Part shown: positions 1-7,357 of the stretch, piece by piece | Position numbering within the stretch: the stretch's first letter is position 1 | Layout: the number at the start of each line of letters is the position of its first letter | Assembly: GCA_040414485.1 (NCBI GenBank) | Contig: JBEDUK010000053.1 | Location: 4,552 to 68,551, forward strand | Source: JBEDUK01 sp040414485 | Lineage (GTDB): Bacteria > Actinomycetota > UBA4738 | DNA length: 64,000 bases | Direction: 5' to 3' | Made by a program: the position numbers and the translations under genes | The notes under the pieces: generated by a model | The model's input: only the letters and a program-made list of their open reading frames with translations | What the model was told of the DNA's origin: nothing | Databases searched by the model: none

Positions 1-4
1 CCTC

Positions 5-2170
5 GTGGCGATGATCGCCACGGCGATCGCCGGCCTGCTCATCCGGCAGAACATCATCCTGTCCACGCTCGCCAGCATCGCGGGCCTGCTCCTCACCCTC
101 GGCCTGATCGTCTTCCCGGACACGACGCATTTCCTGCTGCCGACCATGCGCACCCTGCGGGCGGCGCGGATCGCGCTCGGCCAGGTCGGACGCGACGCCA
201 ACGTCACGGTCGCGCCGGCGATCCCCCTCAGATCGCTGTTGCTGGCTGGCGTCACGGCGGTGTGGACGGCCGCCTTCGCGGCGCACTCGCTCGCCTTTCG
301 CGCGCGCAGCCCGCTCCTGGCGCTGACGCCGCTCGCGGCGCTGCTCGCCTTCGCCGGCGTCGTCGTCGACGACGGCGCGCGGCCCGGCTATGTCCTGCTC
401 TTCATGCTGGGCGCGCTGGTCCTGCTGTTCGGTGACGGCATGCGGCGGCTCGGCCAGTGGGGCCCGATCACGTCCTGGCGTGGGCGCCGCAGGTTCGCAG
501 CCCGAACCGGCACCGCGGCGCGTGGAGCGTGGCGGGTCGCGGTGGGCACGCTCGGCGTGGCGCTGTTCGTCCCCTGGCTTCTGCCGGGGCTCGGTGCGCA
601 GCCGGTGCTCAACCTGGGCGACAGCGCTTCCCGGGGCTTCTCGCTGAACCCCATCGACGACGTTCGACCCCGGCTGATCCAGAACCCGCACGCGCTCGCG
701 TTCACGGTCAGGACGAACCACCCCACGTACTGGCGGGAGGCCACGCTCGACACGTTCGACGGCACCACGTGGAAAGCGTCGAACACGACGTTCAGCGATG
801 CGAAGCCCATCCCCAGCGACGGACAGATCGCGCCGCCCGCCGGGGCGCCGCTCGCCACGGCAGGCGACAAGGTGGACGTGTACCAGCAGATCCATTTCGC
901 GGGGCTGGTGCAGCCGTTGATCCCCCTTGCGCCGAACCCGATCACGCTGACGATCTCGGACCGCTCTCCGGCGTACGACCCGCAGAGCGGCACGGTGACA
1001 CTCGGGACCACGGACGTCACGCGAGACGGGACCGAGCTGGCCGCGACGTCCGAGCTGATCGTCCCGTCGGCCGCTGAGCTGGCCGCGATCCCGAACATCG
1101 CCGCGCCCGGGGATCCGTACACGCGCCTCCCGAGCGACACGCCGCAGGCGATCCGCACGATCGCCAACGCCCTGACGGCGGGGGCGACCACGCCCTACGC
1201 CAAGATCATGCTCATGCAGCAGACCATGAAGGGCTGGATCTACGACCAGCACGTCAAGCCGGACATCTCCAACGACGCGCTGCTGCGGTTCCTGCTCCAG
1301 ACCCACCGCGGCTACTGCCAGCAGTACGCGGGCGCCATGGCCGTGCTGCTCCGGGCGCTGGACTATCCGACCCGCGTCGCGGTGGGGTTCACCAGCGGGC
1401 AGTTCGATCCGAGGACCAACCGCTGGCGGGTCACGTTCGCCGACGCGCACACCTGGGTGGAGGTTCGGTTTCCCGGCTACGGCTGGCTCGCGTTCGACCC
1501 GACGCCCACGCGGACGAACGTCACGATCTCCCGGTACGACACGCCGTCGCCGCTGAACAACACGTACCTGACGAGCGGCGATCCGGTGAAGTCCGGCAAG
1601 GGTTCGCCCGGCGGCACCGGCAACACGTGCGTGGCGAACCCGCGGAACTGCGACCCGCGCACGCGCGGCGACCTGTTCCTCGGCCAGGCGCGCCAACAGC
1701 TCACCCCGCAGGACCTGCCAAGGTTCCACCCGAGCGCGGATCGAAGACCGATCGGCTTCACCGCGCTCGGCGTGCTCGCGCTGCTCATCCTGATCGGCCT
1801 GCCGCTGTTCAAGGTGTCGCGGCGGCGGTGGGCCCGCCGGCGCGGGCGCAGAACCGGCGGCCGCGTGCTGGCCGAGTACACGGCCGTGCTCGACACCGCG
1901 GCCGACGTCGGGTTCGGCAAGCGCCCATGGGAGACGCTCGAGGAGTATCGGGCGCGACTGGTCGCATCGGTGCCGTTCTCGAACGGAGACTTCGACACGC
2001 TCACGGTGCTCGCCCAGCGCGCCGCCTACGCGGGAGGAGCCATGGCCCGCGAGGACGAAGCCGAGGCGGCCGAACGGAGGCGGCGCGCTTCGCGCGAGAT
2101 CCGTCGCGCGGCCGGCCCCATGCGCTCCGTGGCGGGCGTGTACCGGCTGGGCCGGCCGGTGCACGACTGA
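5..2170 (+). CDS. TgpA-like transglutaminase membrane protein (probably 5'-truncated by window edge)
   Basis: Membrane-anchored transglutaminase-like protein. The N-terminal ~200 residues hold several hydrophobic segments. An extracytoplasmic region follows, with a transglutaminase core whose Cys438 (in GYCQQYAG), His482 (in DAHTWVEV) and Asp498 (in AFDPTP) form the expected triad. One more membrane helix near residue 585 is followed by a cytoplasmic DUF4129-type tail. Proteins of this layout (TgpA family) usually sit beside a MoxR ATPase and a DUF58 protein; those would lie upstream, outside the window. The reading frame is open to the first base and the first GTG is only 4 bases in, so the true start is probably upstream. 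The substrate is unknown. Family assignment is strong. Confidence 0.85.
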   Translation: MAMIATAIAGLLIRQNIILSTLASIAGLLLTLGLIVFPDTTHFLLPTMRTLRAARIALGQVGRDANVTVAPAIPLRSLLLAGVTAVWTAAFAAHSLAFRARSPLLALTPLAALLAFAGVVVDDGARPGYVLLFMLGALVLLFGDGMRRLGQWGPITSWRGRRRFAARTGTAARGAWRVAVGTLGVALFVPWLLPGLGAQPVLNLGDSASRGFSLNPIDDVRPRLIQNPHALAFTVRTNHPTYWREATLDTFDGTTWKASNTTFSDAKPIPSDGQIAPPAGAPLATAGDKVDVYQQIHFAGLVQPLIPLAPNPITLTISDRSPAYDPQSGTVTLGTTDVTRDGTELAATSELIVPSAAELAAIPNIAAPGDPYTRLPSDTPQAIRTIANALTAGATTPYAKIMLMQQTMKGWIYDQHVKPDISNDALLRFLLQTHRGYCQQYAGAMAVLLRALDYPTRVAVGFTSGQFDPRTNRWRVTFADAHTWVEVRFPGYGWLAFDPTPTRTNVTISRYDTPSPLNNTYLTSGDPVKSGKGSPGGTGNTCVANPRNCDPRTRGDLFLGQARQQLTPQDLPRFHPSADRRPIGFTALGVLALLILIGLPLFKVSRRRWARRRGRRTGGRVLAEYTAVLDTAADVGFGKRPWETLEEYRARLVASVPFSNGDFDTLTVLAQRAAYAGGAMAREDEAEAAERRRRASREIRRAAGPMRSVAGVYRLGRPVHD

Positions 2171-2209
2171 TCGATCGGGCGCACGCCGCGGCCCTCTGAG
2201 CGGAAAGCG

Positions 2210-2740
2210 TCAGATCCCGAGCTTCGCTTCGCGCTGCGCCTCGCGGAGTGCCCGGACGAAGTGGTCGCGGTCCCGTCGGAACTCGGCGACCTCGTCCGCG
2301 ACCTGCCGGGTGACCTCGTCGATCGCGACGAAGAACGCCATCTGTCCCTGCCGGAGCGCGTCCATCACCTCGCCCTCACGGCGGACGACGCGGAAGATCG
2401 AACGGCCGTCGGTCACGAGCTTCACCTCGGACAGGTGCTGGTCCAGATGCGCCCGTTCGTTCAGGAACTGCCACGAGCGGCGCACACGCTGCAGGGACAT
2501 CCCGCCGTCAAGGAGCGACTTCACCACGCGAAGGGCGACCAGGTCCCGAAACGAGTACATCCGCGGCACGCCCGGTCGTCCACCTGTGCCCTGCACCGAC
2601 GGTCGAACGAGTGCGACCTGGTCCCAGTACCGGAGCTGCCGCGGCGTGCAGCCGCTCAGCCGGGACGCCTGATGCGCGGTGAATCCCTCCAACGTTCGCT
2701 CCGATCTCGCTCGTGCCCGTCGTTCGAACCGACCGCCCAC
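2210..2740 (-). CDS. MerR-family transcriptional regulator
   Basis: DNA-binding regulator of 176 residues. Residues ~18-90 form a MerR helix-turn-helix and wing: an HQASRLSGCTPRQLRYWDQ helix pair, then a wing ending in MYSFRDLVALRVVK. The rest is helical and rich in Arg, Glu and Asp, as expected for a dimerisation helix with an effector region. No metal-binding Cys cluster of the MerR/CueR type is visible, so metal sensing is unlikely. The gene converges on the transglutaminase gene with a 39 bp gap. The GTG start is the longest option and has no clear Shine-Dalgarno. A dyad 22-38 bp upstream could be its operator. The signal it responds to is unknown. Confidence 0.8.
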   Translation of the reverse strand: MGGRFERRARARSERTLEGFTAHQASRLSGCTPRQLRYWDQVALVRPSVQGTGGRPGVPRMYSFRDLVALRVVKSLLDGGMSLQRVRRSWQFLNERAHLDQHLSEVKLVTDGRSIFRVVRREGEVMDALRQGQMAFFVAIDEVTRQVADEVAEFRRDRDHFVRALREAQREAKLGI

Positions 2741-2762
2741 CGGAGTGGGAGCGCCGGAGGGG

Positions 2763-2778
2763 AAGAACGACAGTTCTA
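2763..2778. promoter_or_regulatory. Dyad AGAAC-N4-GTTCT upstream of merR
   Basis: A perfect dyad (AGAAC, GACA, GTTCT) lies upstream of the MerR start. Its minus-strand reading contains TAGAAC, a plausible -10 element for the regulator. It shares the GAAC-N4-GTTC core of actinobacterial LexA boxes but lacks the flanking TC/GA. It could be a MerR operator, a weak LexA site or chance. Confidence 0.3.
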
Positions 2779-2942
2779 GACCGCTCGGAGGCGGGATGCA
2801 AAAGACGGGTTCGACCTGCGACGACGCCCGGTCGTGGAACGGCCCGGCGACGAACCGATGGACGGCGCGCGACCGCGAGGTGTCCGAACGGGAGCGTCAG
2901 GAACGAACGTGGGCACCGGTCCGCGGGACCGGGCGGCGGCGT

Positions 2943-3317
2943 CTAGGAGTCGCGCCCGCCGGGTGGGGGCCGGCGGAATCGCTCGGTCAGACGGGCAAGG
3001 GCGGCGGTGGGCGAGAGGCGCCCGCCTCGCTCCAGCTGCCGGAGCTGATCGCGGCCCATCTGCTTGAGGTAGTGGTAGATCAGCATCGCCGAGCAGACCA
3101 TCAGCGCGAACCCCGCGATGGCGATCCAGATGGACACCACGAAGAGCATGAGCATGAGGAAGCCGAGCAGCAGTCCGAGCAGGCTCCAGCGGATTCGCCG
3201 CAGAAGATGGACGGTGAGCGTGTACTGGCCGATGGACTGATCGAGGCGCGGATCTTCCTCCGCGAGGCGGCGTTCGATCTCTTCGAGGATCCGCTGTTCG
3301 TGCTCCGAAAGGGGCAT
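2943..3317 (-). CDS. DUF3040-type small membrane protein
   Basis: A 124-residue protein opening with PLSEHEQRILEEIERRL and an acidic DP stretch, the hallmark of the DUF3040 family of Actinobacteria. Two adjacent hydrophobic segments (about residues 43-80) make a membrane hairpin; the tail is Arg- and Pro-rich. The family has no established function. I chose the internal ATG because the N-terminal family motif begins there, GAGAGAGGT lies just upstream as ribosome-binding site, and a TATAAT box sits a further ~20 bp upstream. Longer in-frame starts would run into the end of dinB. Confidence 0.8.
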   Translation of the reverse strand: MPLSEHEQRILEEIERRLAEEDPRLDQSIGQYTLTVHLLRRIRWSLLGLLLGFLMLMLFVVSIWIAIAGFALMVCSAMLIYHYLKQMGRDQLRQLERGGRLSPTAALARLTERFRRPPPGGRDS

Positions 3318-3345
3318 CCCGACCTCTCTCGACGTCCCTGTTCGG

Positions 3346-3351
3346 ATTATA
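3346..3351 (-). promoter_or_regulatory. TATAAT -10 element for the DUF3040 gene
   Basis: A perfect TATAAT on the minus strand lies 28 bp before the DUF3040 ATG, in the short gap after the dinB stop. No convincing -35 hexamer is seen. Confidence 0.5.
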
Positions 3352-3372
3352 GGGACCCTTTCGTGTGTAGGG

Positions 3373-4584
3373 CTATCCCGACTCGTCTTCGCTGCCCGGG
3401 GCGTCCGGATCGGGCCGGCTCGAGCCGCGCAGGAGCGCCGCCGGCACCGCCGCTCCTCGTCCGAACTTCCCAGCAACCCGATCAAGCGCCCGCTCCGCGT
3501 CGCTCCAGCGATCCTCCTCGGCCAACGCCCGTTGATCCGCCCCGGCGCCCACCAGGTTCGTCGCCGCCACGCCCAGCAGGCGGAACCGCCGCCGCGATGC
3601 GGGCAGCGCCTCGTACAGCTCGCTCGCCACGCGGAACAGGTCGGCCGCGGTGTCCGTTGGGTCGGGCAGCGTCCGAGCGCGCGTGAAGGTGGTGAAGCTC
3701 GGCAGGCGGAACTTCACGCTGATCGTCCGTGCCCGGTAGCCGTCGGCGCGGAGACGCTCGGCCACCCGATGCGACAGCCGAAGCAGCTCGCGCAGCACGT
3801 CCTGGCGATCCTCCAGGTCGCGCGCGAACGTCGACTCGTTGCTGACCGACTTGGCGGATTCATGCGGGACGACCCGGCGCGGATCGATCCCGTTGGCCAG
3901 ATCGCGCAGCCCCCTGGCGTGGTTCTCACCCAGGACCCGCTCCAGCAGCGACATGGGTGTCGTGGTCAGCTCCCGGACGGTCCGGATGCCCAGGCGCGAC
4001 AGGGCCTCGGCGGTGCGGTCCCCCACGCCCCACAGCGCGCCGACGGGAAGCGGGTGCAGGAACTCGAGCACGTGGCCGGCGGGCACCACGATCATGCCGT
4101 CGGGCTTGGCGCGCGTGGAGGCGAGCTTCGCGACGAACTTGGTCGGCGCGACTCCCACGCTGCAGATCAGACCGAGCTCATCCTTGACCCGCGCGCGGAT
4201 GTCGCGTCCGATCTGCGCCGGCTCGCCGAAGAGCCGCGTGGCGCCCGACACGTCGAGGAAGGCCTCGTCCAGCGACAGCGGCTCCACGAGCGGCGTGAAC
4301 GACTGCAGGATCTCCTTGAAGCGCTTGGAGTACGACACGTAGGACCGGAAGTCCGGCGGGACGAACACGGCGTCCGGGCACAGGCGCTTCGCCCGCGCGG
4401 ACGGCATGGCCGAGTGAAGCCCGCGGGCGCGCGCCTCGTACGAGGCCGACATCACCACGCCGCGGCCGCCGGCCGCGCCGACCACGACCGGCTTCCCGGC
4501 GAGGCGCGGGTCCTTCAGCACCTCGACCGAGGCGTAGAAGGCGTCGAGGTCCACGTGCAGGATCGGCTCGCTGGGTGCCGTCAC
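3373..4584 (-). CDS. dinB: DNA polymerase IV (Y-family translesion polymerase)
   Basis: Error-prone lesion-bypass polymerase of 403 residues. The catalytic acidic residues are in place: Asp12 in VDLDAFYASVE and Asp106-Glu107 in SLDEAFLD. The YEARARGLHSAMP finger segment, a helix-hairpin-helix thumb (residues ~180-230) and the little-finger domain follow. The usual C-terminal clamp-binding QLxLF after the NLV segment is not seen; the place reads DQRALAEED. The GTG start directly precedes the conserved N-terminus; longer starts would cross the divergent imuA promoter. It lies head-to-head with the SOS-controlled mutasome, but the LexA box is ~150 bp from its start, so SOS control of dinB is not shown. 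Confidence 0.93.
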   Translation of the reverse strand: MTAPSEPILHVDLDAFYASVEVLKDPRLAGKPVVVGAAGGRGVVMSASYEARARGLHSAMPSARAKRLCPDAVFVPPDFRSYVSYSKRFKEILQSFTPLVEPLSLDEAFLDVSGATRLFGEPAQIGRDIRARVKDELGLICSVGVAPTKFVAKLASTRAKPDGMIVVPAGHVLEFLHPLPVGALWGVGDRTAEALSRLGIRTVRELTTTPMSLLERVLGENHARGLRDLANGIDPRRVVPHESAKSVSNESTFARDLEDRQDVLRELLRLSHRVAERLRADGYRARTISVKFRLPSFTTFTRARTLPDPTDTAADLFRVASELYEALPASRRRFRLLGVAATNLVGAGADQRALAEEDRWSDAERALDRVAGKFGRGAAVPAALLRGSSRPDPDAPGSEDESG

Positions 4585-4727
4585 GCGTCCGCCCGCCCTG
4601 GTCGTCGGTTGGTGGTCGCCACGCTTGCGCGTGCCGGTTCTTTCGGATCGTACCGATCCCGGCCGACAAGTCCGGAGCCCGGCGGGATACCGCCGGCGCG
4701 CCACCGGAACCAGGCCGGTACCGGGTC

Positions 4728-4757
4728 TTGACGGATCGAACACATGTTCGGTATAAC
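4728..4757 (+). promoter_or_regulatory. SOS promoter of imuA-imuB-dnaE2 with LexA box in the spacer
   Basis: TTGACG (4728-4733) and TATAAC (4752-4757) are separated by 18 bp and make a near-consensus housekeeping promoter. The spacer is almost filled by TCGAACACATGTTCGG (4736-4751), which matches the actinobacterial LexA operator TCGAAC-N4-GTTCGA at 15 of the 16 positions (all but the last). A repressor bound there would occlude both promoter elements. The -10 ends 9 bp before GTG 4767, so the transcript is probably leaderless or nearly so. Confidence 0.85.
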
Positions 4758-4766
4758 GACGATTCC

Positions 4767-5585
4767 GTGTCCGTGTCCATTCCTTCATCAGCCGTCCGAT
4801 CCGTTGGCGAACGGCGGGCCCGCCGGCCCGTCGACGCCGCCGCGCGTGGCCGCCTGGTCTCGCTCGCGGGCGCACCGGCGCCCGTCTCCATGGCGAACGA
4901 CCGGCTCCTCCCGGCAGTCCCGGGACTGGCCGGCCTGCTGCCAGACGGCGGGCTGCGCCGGGGTTCGACCATCGCCGTGTCGGGCGGGGTGGAGGGCGGC
5001 GGGGGCACGTCGCTCGCCCTTGCCGTGGCGGCCGGGCCCTCCGGCGCCGGATCCTGGTGCGCCGCGATCGGGGCGCCGCCGCTCGGCCTGGTCGCCGCCT
5101 CCGAGATGGGGATCGCGCTCGAACGGTTCCCGCTGATCCGCGCCGGCGGCCGGGCGTGGGTGCGCACGGTGGCGGCCGCGCTCGAGGCGTTCGACGTGAT
5201 CATGGCGTGGCCGGTGCGGGGCGTCTCCATCGAGGAGGCCCGCCGGCTGACGGCGCTCGGGCGCGAACGGGGTGCCGTGCTGGTCACTTGTGGACCCGGG
5301 TGGCCCGAGCGGACCGATCTGCGGCTGGAGGCGGTCCGGTCCGAATGGATCGGCCTCGAACGGGGCCACGGCCGCCTGCGGGCGCGTCGGATCGAGGTGG
5401 CGGTCGGCGGCCGGGGCGCCGCGTCCGTTGAACGGCGAACGGCGCTGTGGCTCCCCTCGCCGGAGGGCCGGATCGAAGCAGCACCGGAGACAGGGTTCAT
5501 CGCGCCGGCGGTGATCGACGCCGGGCTCGACGCCGCGTTCGCCGGCATCTCCGACGACGACACGGTCGCCGTAACGGCTGGATGA
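4767..5585 (+). CDS. imuA: ImuA' (RecA-like mutasome accessory protein)
   Basis: A RecA-like accessory factor of the inducible mutasome that works with ImuB and DnaE2 in translesion synthesis. A GLLPDGGLRRGSTIAVSG segment leads into a degenerate Walker A (residues ~71-82, VSGGVEGGGGTS) that lacks the catalytic Lys, as in actinobacterial ImuA'. GSWCAAIGAPPLGLVAASE and later strands keep the RecA-fold pattern without an intact ATPase site. About 272 residues. I chose GTG 4767 because it lies just downstream of the SOS promoter; GTG 4773 is equally possible. The next gene starts 4 bp after the stop, consistent with an operon. It is called from family pattern and context, as sequence conservation in this family is low. 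Confidence 0.85.
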   Translation: MSVSIPSSAVRSVGERRARRPVDAAARGRLVSLAGAPAPVSMANDRLLPAVPGLAGLLPDGGLRRGSTIAVSGGVEGGGGTSLALAVAAGPSGAGSWCAAIGAPPLGLVAASEMGIALERFPLIRAGGRAWVRTVAAALEAFDVIMAWPVRGVSIEEARRLTALGRERGAVLVTCGPGWPERTDLRLEAVRSEWIGLERGHGRLRARRIEVAVGGRGAASVERRTALWLPSPEGRIEAAPETGFIAPAVIDAGLDAAFAGISDDDTVAVTAG

Positions 5586-5589
5586 GCCC

Positions 5590-7182
5590 GTGGGCGTTCG
5601 AACCCTCGCCGTGTGGTGCCCCGACTGGCCCGTCACCGCGGCCGGTCACGGCCGGGACGAGGCCGTCGCCGTTCTGGCGAAGGGCCGTGTGGTCGCCTGC
5701 TCCGAAGCCGCCCGCGCCGAAGGAGTCGCTCCCGGCCTTCGCCGCCGGCAGGCCGAGAGCCGGTGCTCGGGCCTGGCGGTCGTGGACGACGACCCGGCCC
5801 GCGATGCCCGGGCATTCGAGCCGGTCGTGGCCTCCGTCGAGGCGGCGGCACCCACCGTGGAGATCCTCACGCCCGGCCTCTGCGCGCTCCCTGCCCGTGG
5901 GCCGGCGCGCTACTACGGCTCGGAGCCGGCCGCGGTCACGTGGATCACGGAGGCGGTCGAACGCACCACCGGCCCCGGCGGGTGCCGCGTGGGGATCGCC
6001 GAAGGATCCTGGGCGGCCTCCCAGGCCGCACGCCGCGCCGTCATCGTGGAACCCGGCTCCGGTCCGACCGAACGGTTCCTGGCGAGGCTTCCCGTCGACG
6101 TCCTCGACGACCCCGACCTGACCGATCACTTCCGGCGCCTGGGGCTTCGGCTCCTGGGCGACGTCGCCGCGCTGCCGGCCGCATCCGTGCTCGAGCGGTT
6201 CGGACCTTCCGGCGCGCGCGCGCACCGCCTGGCCTCCGGACGGGACGAGCGCCCACATCTCCCCCGCGTCCCTCCGGAGGACCTCGCGGTGTCCATGGGG
6301 TTCGATCCCCCGGCCGACCGCCTGGACACGGTGCTGTTCGCGGCGCGGCAACTGGCGGCGGAACTGGCCGTGCACCTCGATGAGCGGGTCCTCGGCTGCA
6401 CGGTCCTGGCGATCGAGGCGGAGACCGCGGGCGGCCGGATGCTGGTCCGCCGGTGGCGGCACGAGGATGGGCTGACACCGCAGGCGCTGTCCGAACGGGT
6501 GCGCTGGCAGGTCGAAGCGTGGCTGCTGCGTGGCGGGGAGGACGGCGCCGGCGTGCCCGGTGGCCTGGCGCGGCTTCGGCTGATCCCCGAGCTCGTGCAT
6601 CCCGAACGTGGCCGGCAACTGGGCTTCTGGGGCGCGAGCGCGGCCGACGAACTGGTTGCCGGTGCGCTGGTCCGCATGCAGGGCATGCTCGGCGCCGAAG
6701 CGGTGGCCACGGCCACGCTCGTGGGCGGGCGGACCCCGTCGGCCCGGGTCCGCGTGACGCCGTGGGGAGCGACGCCGCCGGAGGGCGAATGTGTGTCGAC
6801 GGGTACGGGGCGCGGCGGGAAGGCCGGCGTTCGCGGCCCGCGTGCCCCCGAACGGCCGGCGTGGCCCGGCCGGATCCCTCCTCCGTCGCCTGCGACCGTC
6901 TACGCGGAGCCTCCCGGCGTCGCGCTTCTGGACGGTGCCGGCGCGCCGGTCACCGTGGACGTACGCGGTCATCCGAGCGGTGCGCCGGCGATCCTGCGTG
7001 CCGCCGGCATGGCCCCGGCGGACGTGGGCGCCTGGGCGGGACCGTGGCCGGCCGACGAGCGGTGGTGGGATCCGGCGGCGCGCTGCCGGCGGGTGAGGAT
7101 GCAGGTGCTCACGCTCGGCGGCGAGGCGCACCTGCTGGCGTTCGACGGCGATCGGTGGCTGCTGGAGGCGACGTATGACTGA
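5590..7182 (+). CDS. imuB: ImuB (catalytically inactive Y-family polymerase, mutasome hub)
   Basis: The Y-family-like protein that bridges DnaE2 to the beta clamp. It opens with TLAVWCPDWPV where active polymerases have the DxD segment, and has LPARGPARYYGSE where they have SLDEAFLD, so the catalytic acids are missing, as expected of ImuB. QLGFWG at residues 343-348 matches the clamp-binding motif of ImuB. The C-terminal ~180 residues are the ImuB-specific part (ending near RWLLEATYD) that binds the partners. 530 residues is normal. The GTG start follows imuA by 4 bp. Together with dnaE2 this makes a complete mutasome. Confidence 0.93.
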   Translation: MGVRTLAVWCPDWPVTAAGHGRDEAVAVLAKGRVVACSEAARAEGVAPGLRRRQAESRCSGLAVVDDDPARDARAFEPVVASVEAAAPTVEILTPGLCALPARGPARYYGSEPAAVTWITEAVERTTGPGGCRVGIAEGSWAASQAARRAVIVEPGSGPTERFLARLPVDVLDDPDLTDHFRRLGLRLLGDVAALPAASVLERFGPSGARAHRLASGRDERPHLPRVPPEDLAVSMGFDPPADRLDTVLFAARQLAAELAVHLDERVLGCTVLAIEAETAGGRMLVRRWRHEDGLTPQALSERVRWQVEAWLLRGGEDGAGVPGGLARLRLIPELVHPERGRQLGFWGASAADELVAGALVRMQGMLGAEAVATATLVGGRTPSARVRVTPWGATPPEGECVSTGTGRGGKAGVRGPRAPERPAWPGRIPPPSPATVYAEPPGVALLDGAGAPVTVDVRGHPSGAPAILRAAGMAPADVGAWAGPWPADERWWDPAARCRRVRMQVLTLGGEAHLLAFDGDRWLLEATYD

Positions 7183-7258
7183 GCTCGCGGGGCGGACCGG
7201 CCGCCACCCCCGCCGCGATCCCAGCCGTGATCCCGGCGGCGACCCTGGCCGTGTCCCC

Positions 7259-7299
7259 GCCGTCGCCATATGTATGGCGTATGGCGGTATGGCGACGGC
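7259..7299. repeat. Perfect 12-bp inverted repeat and TATGGCG repeats between imuB and dnaE2
   Basis: GCCGTCGCCATA (7259-7270) is exactly reverse-complemented at 7288-7299, with a 17 bp loop. The unit TATGGCG occurs three times directly (7273, 7280, 7288) and once inverted in the left arm. The hairpin lies in the only sizeable gap of the mutasome operon, 59 bp before dnaE2. It could be an attenuator, an RNA-processing site or a protein-binding site. It has no T-tract. Confidence 0.7.
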
Positions 7300-7357
7300 T
7301 GCGCCGCGAAGGGCAGCCGGCGCGCGAACACGGCGCTGAAGAGGGAGCAGAACCGAC

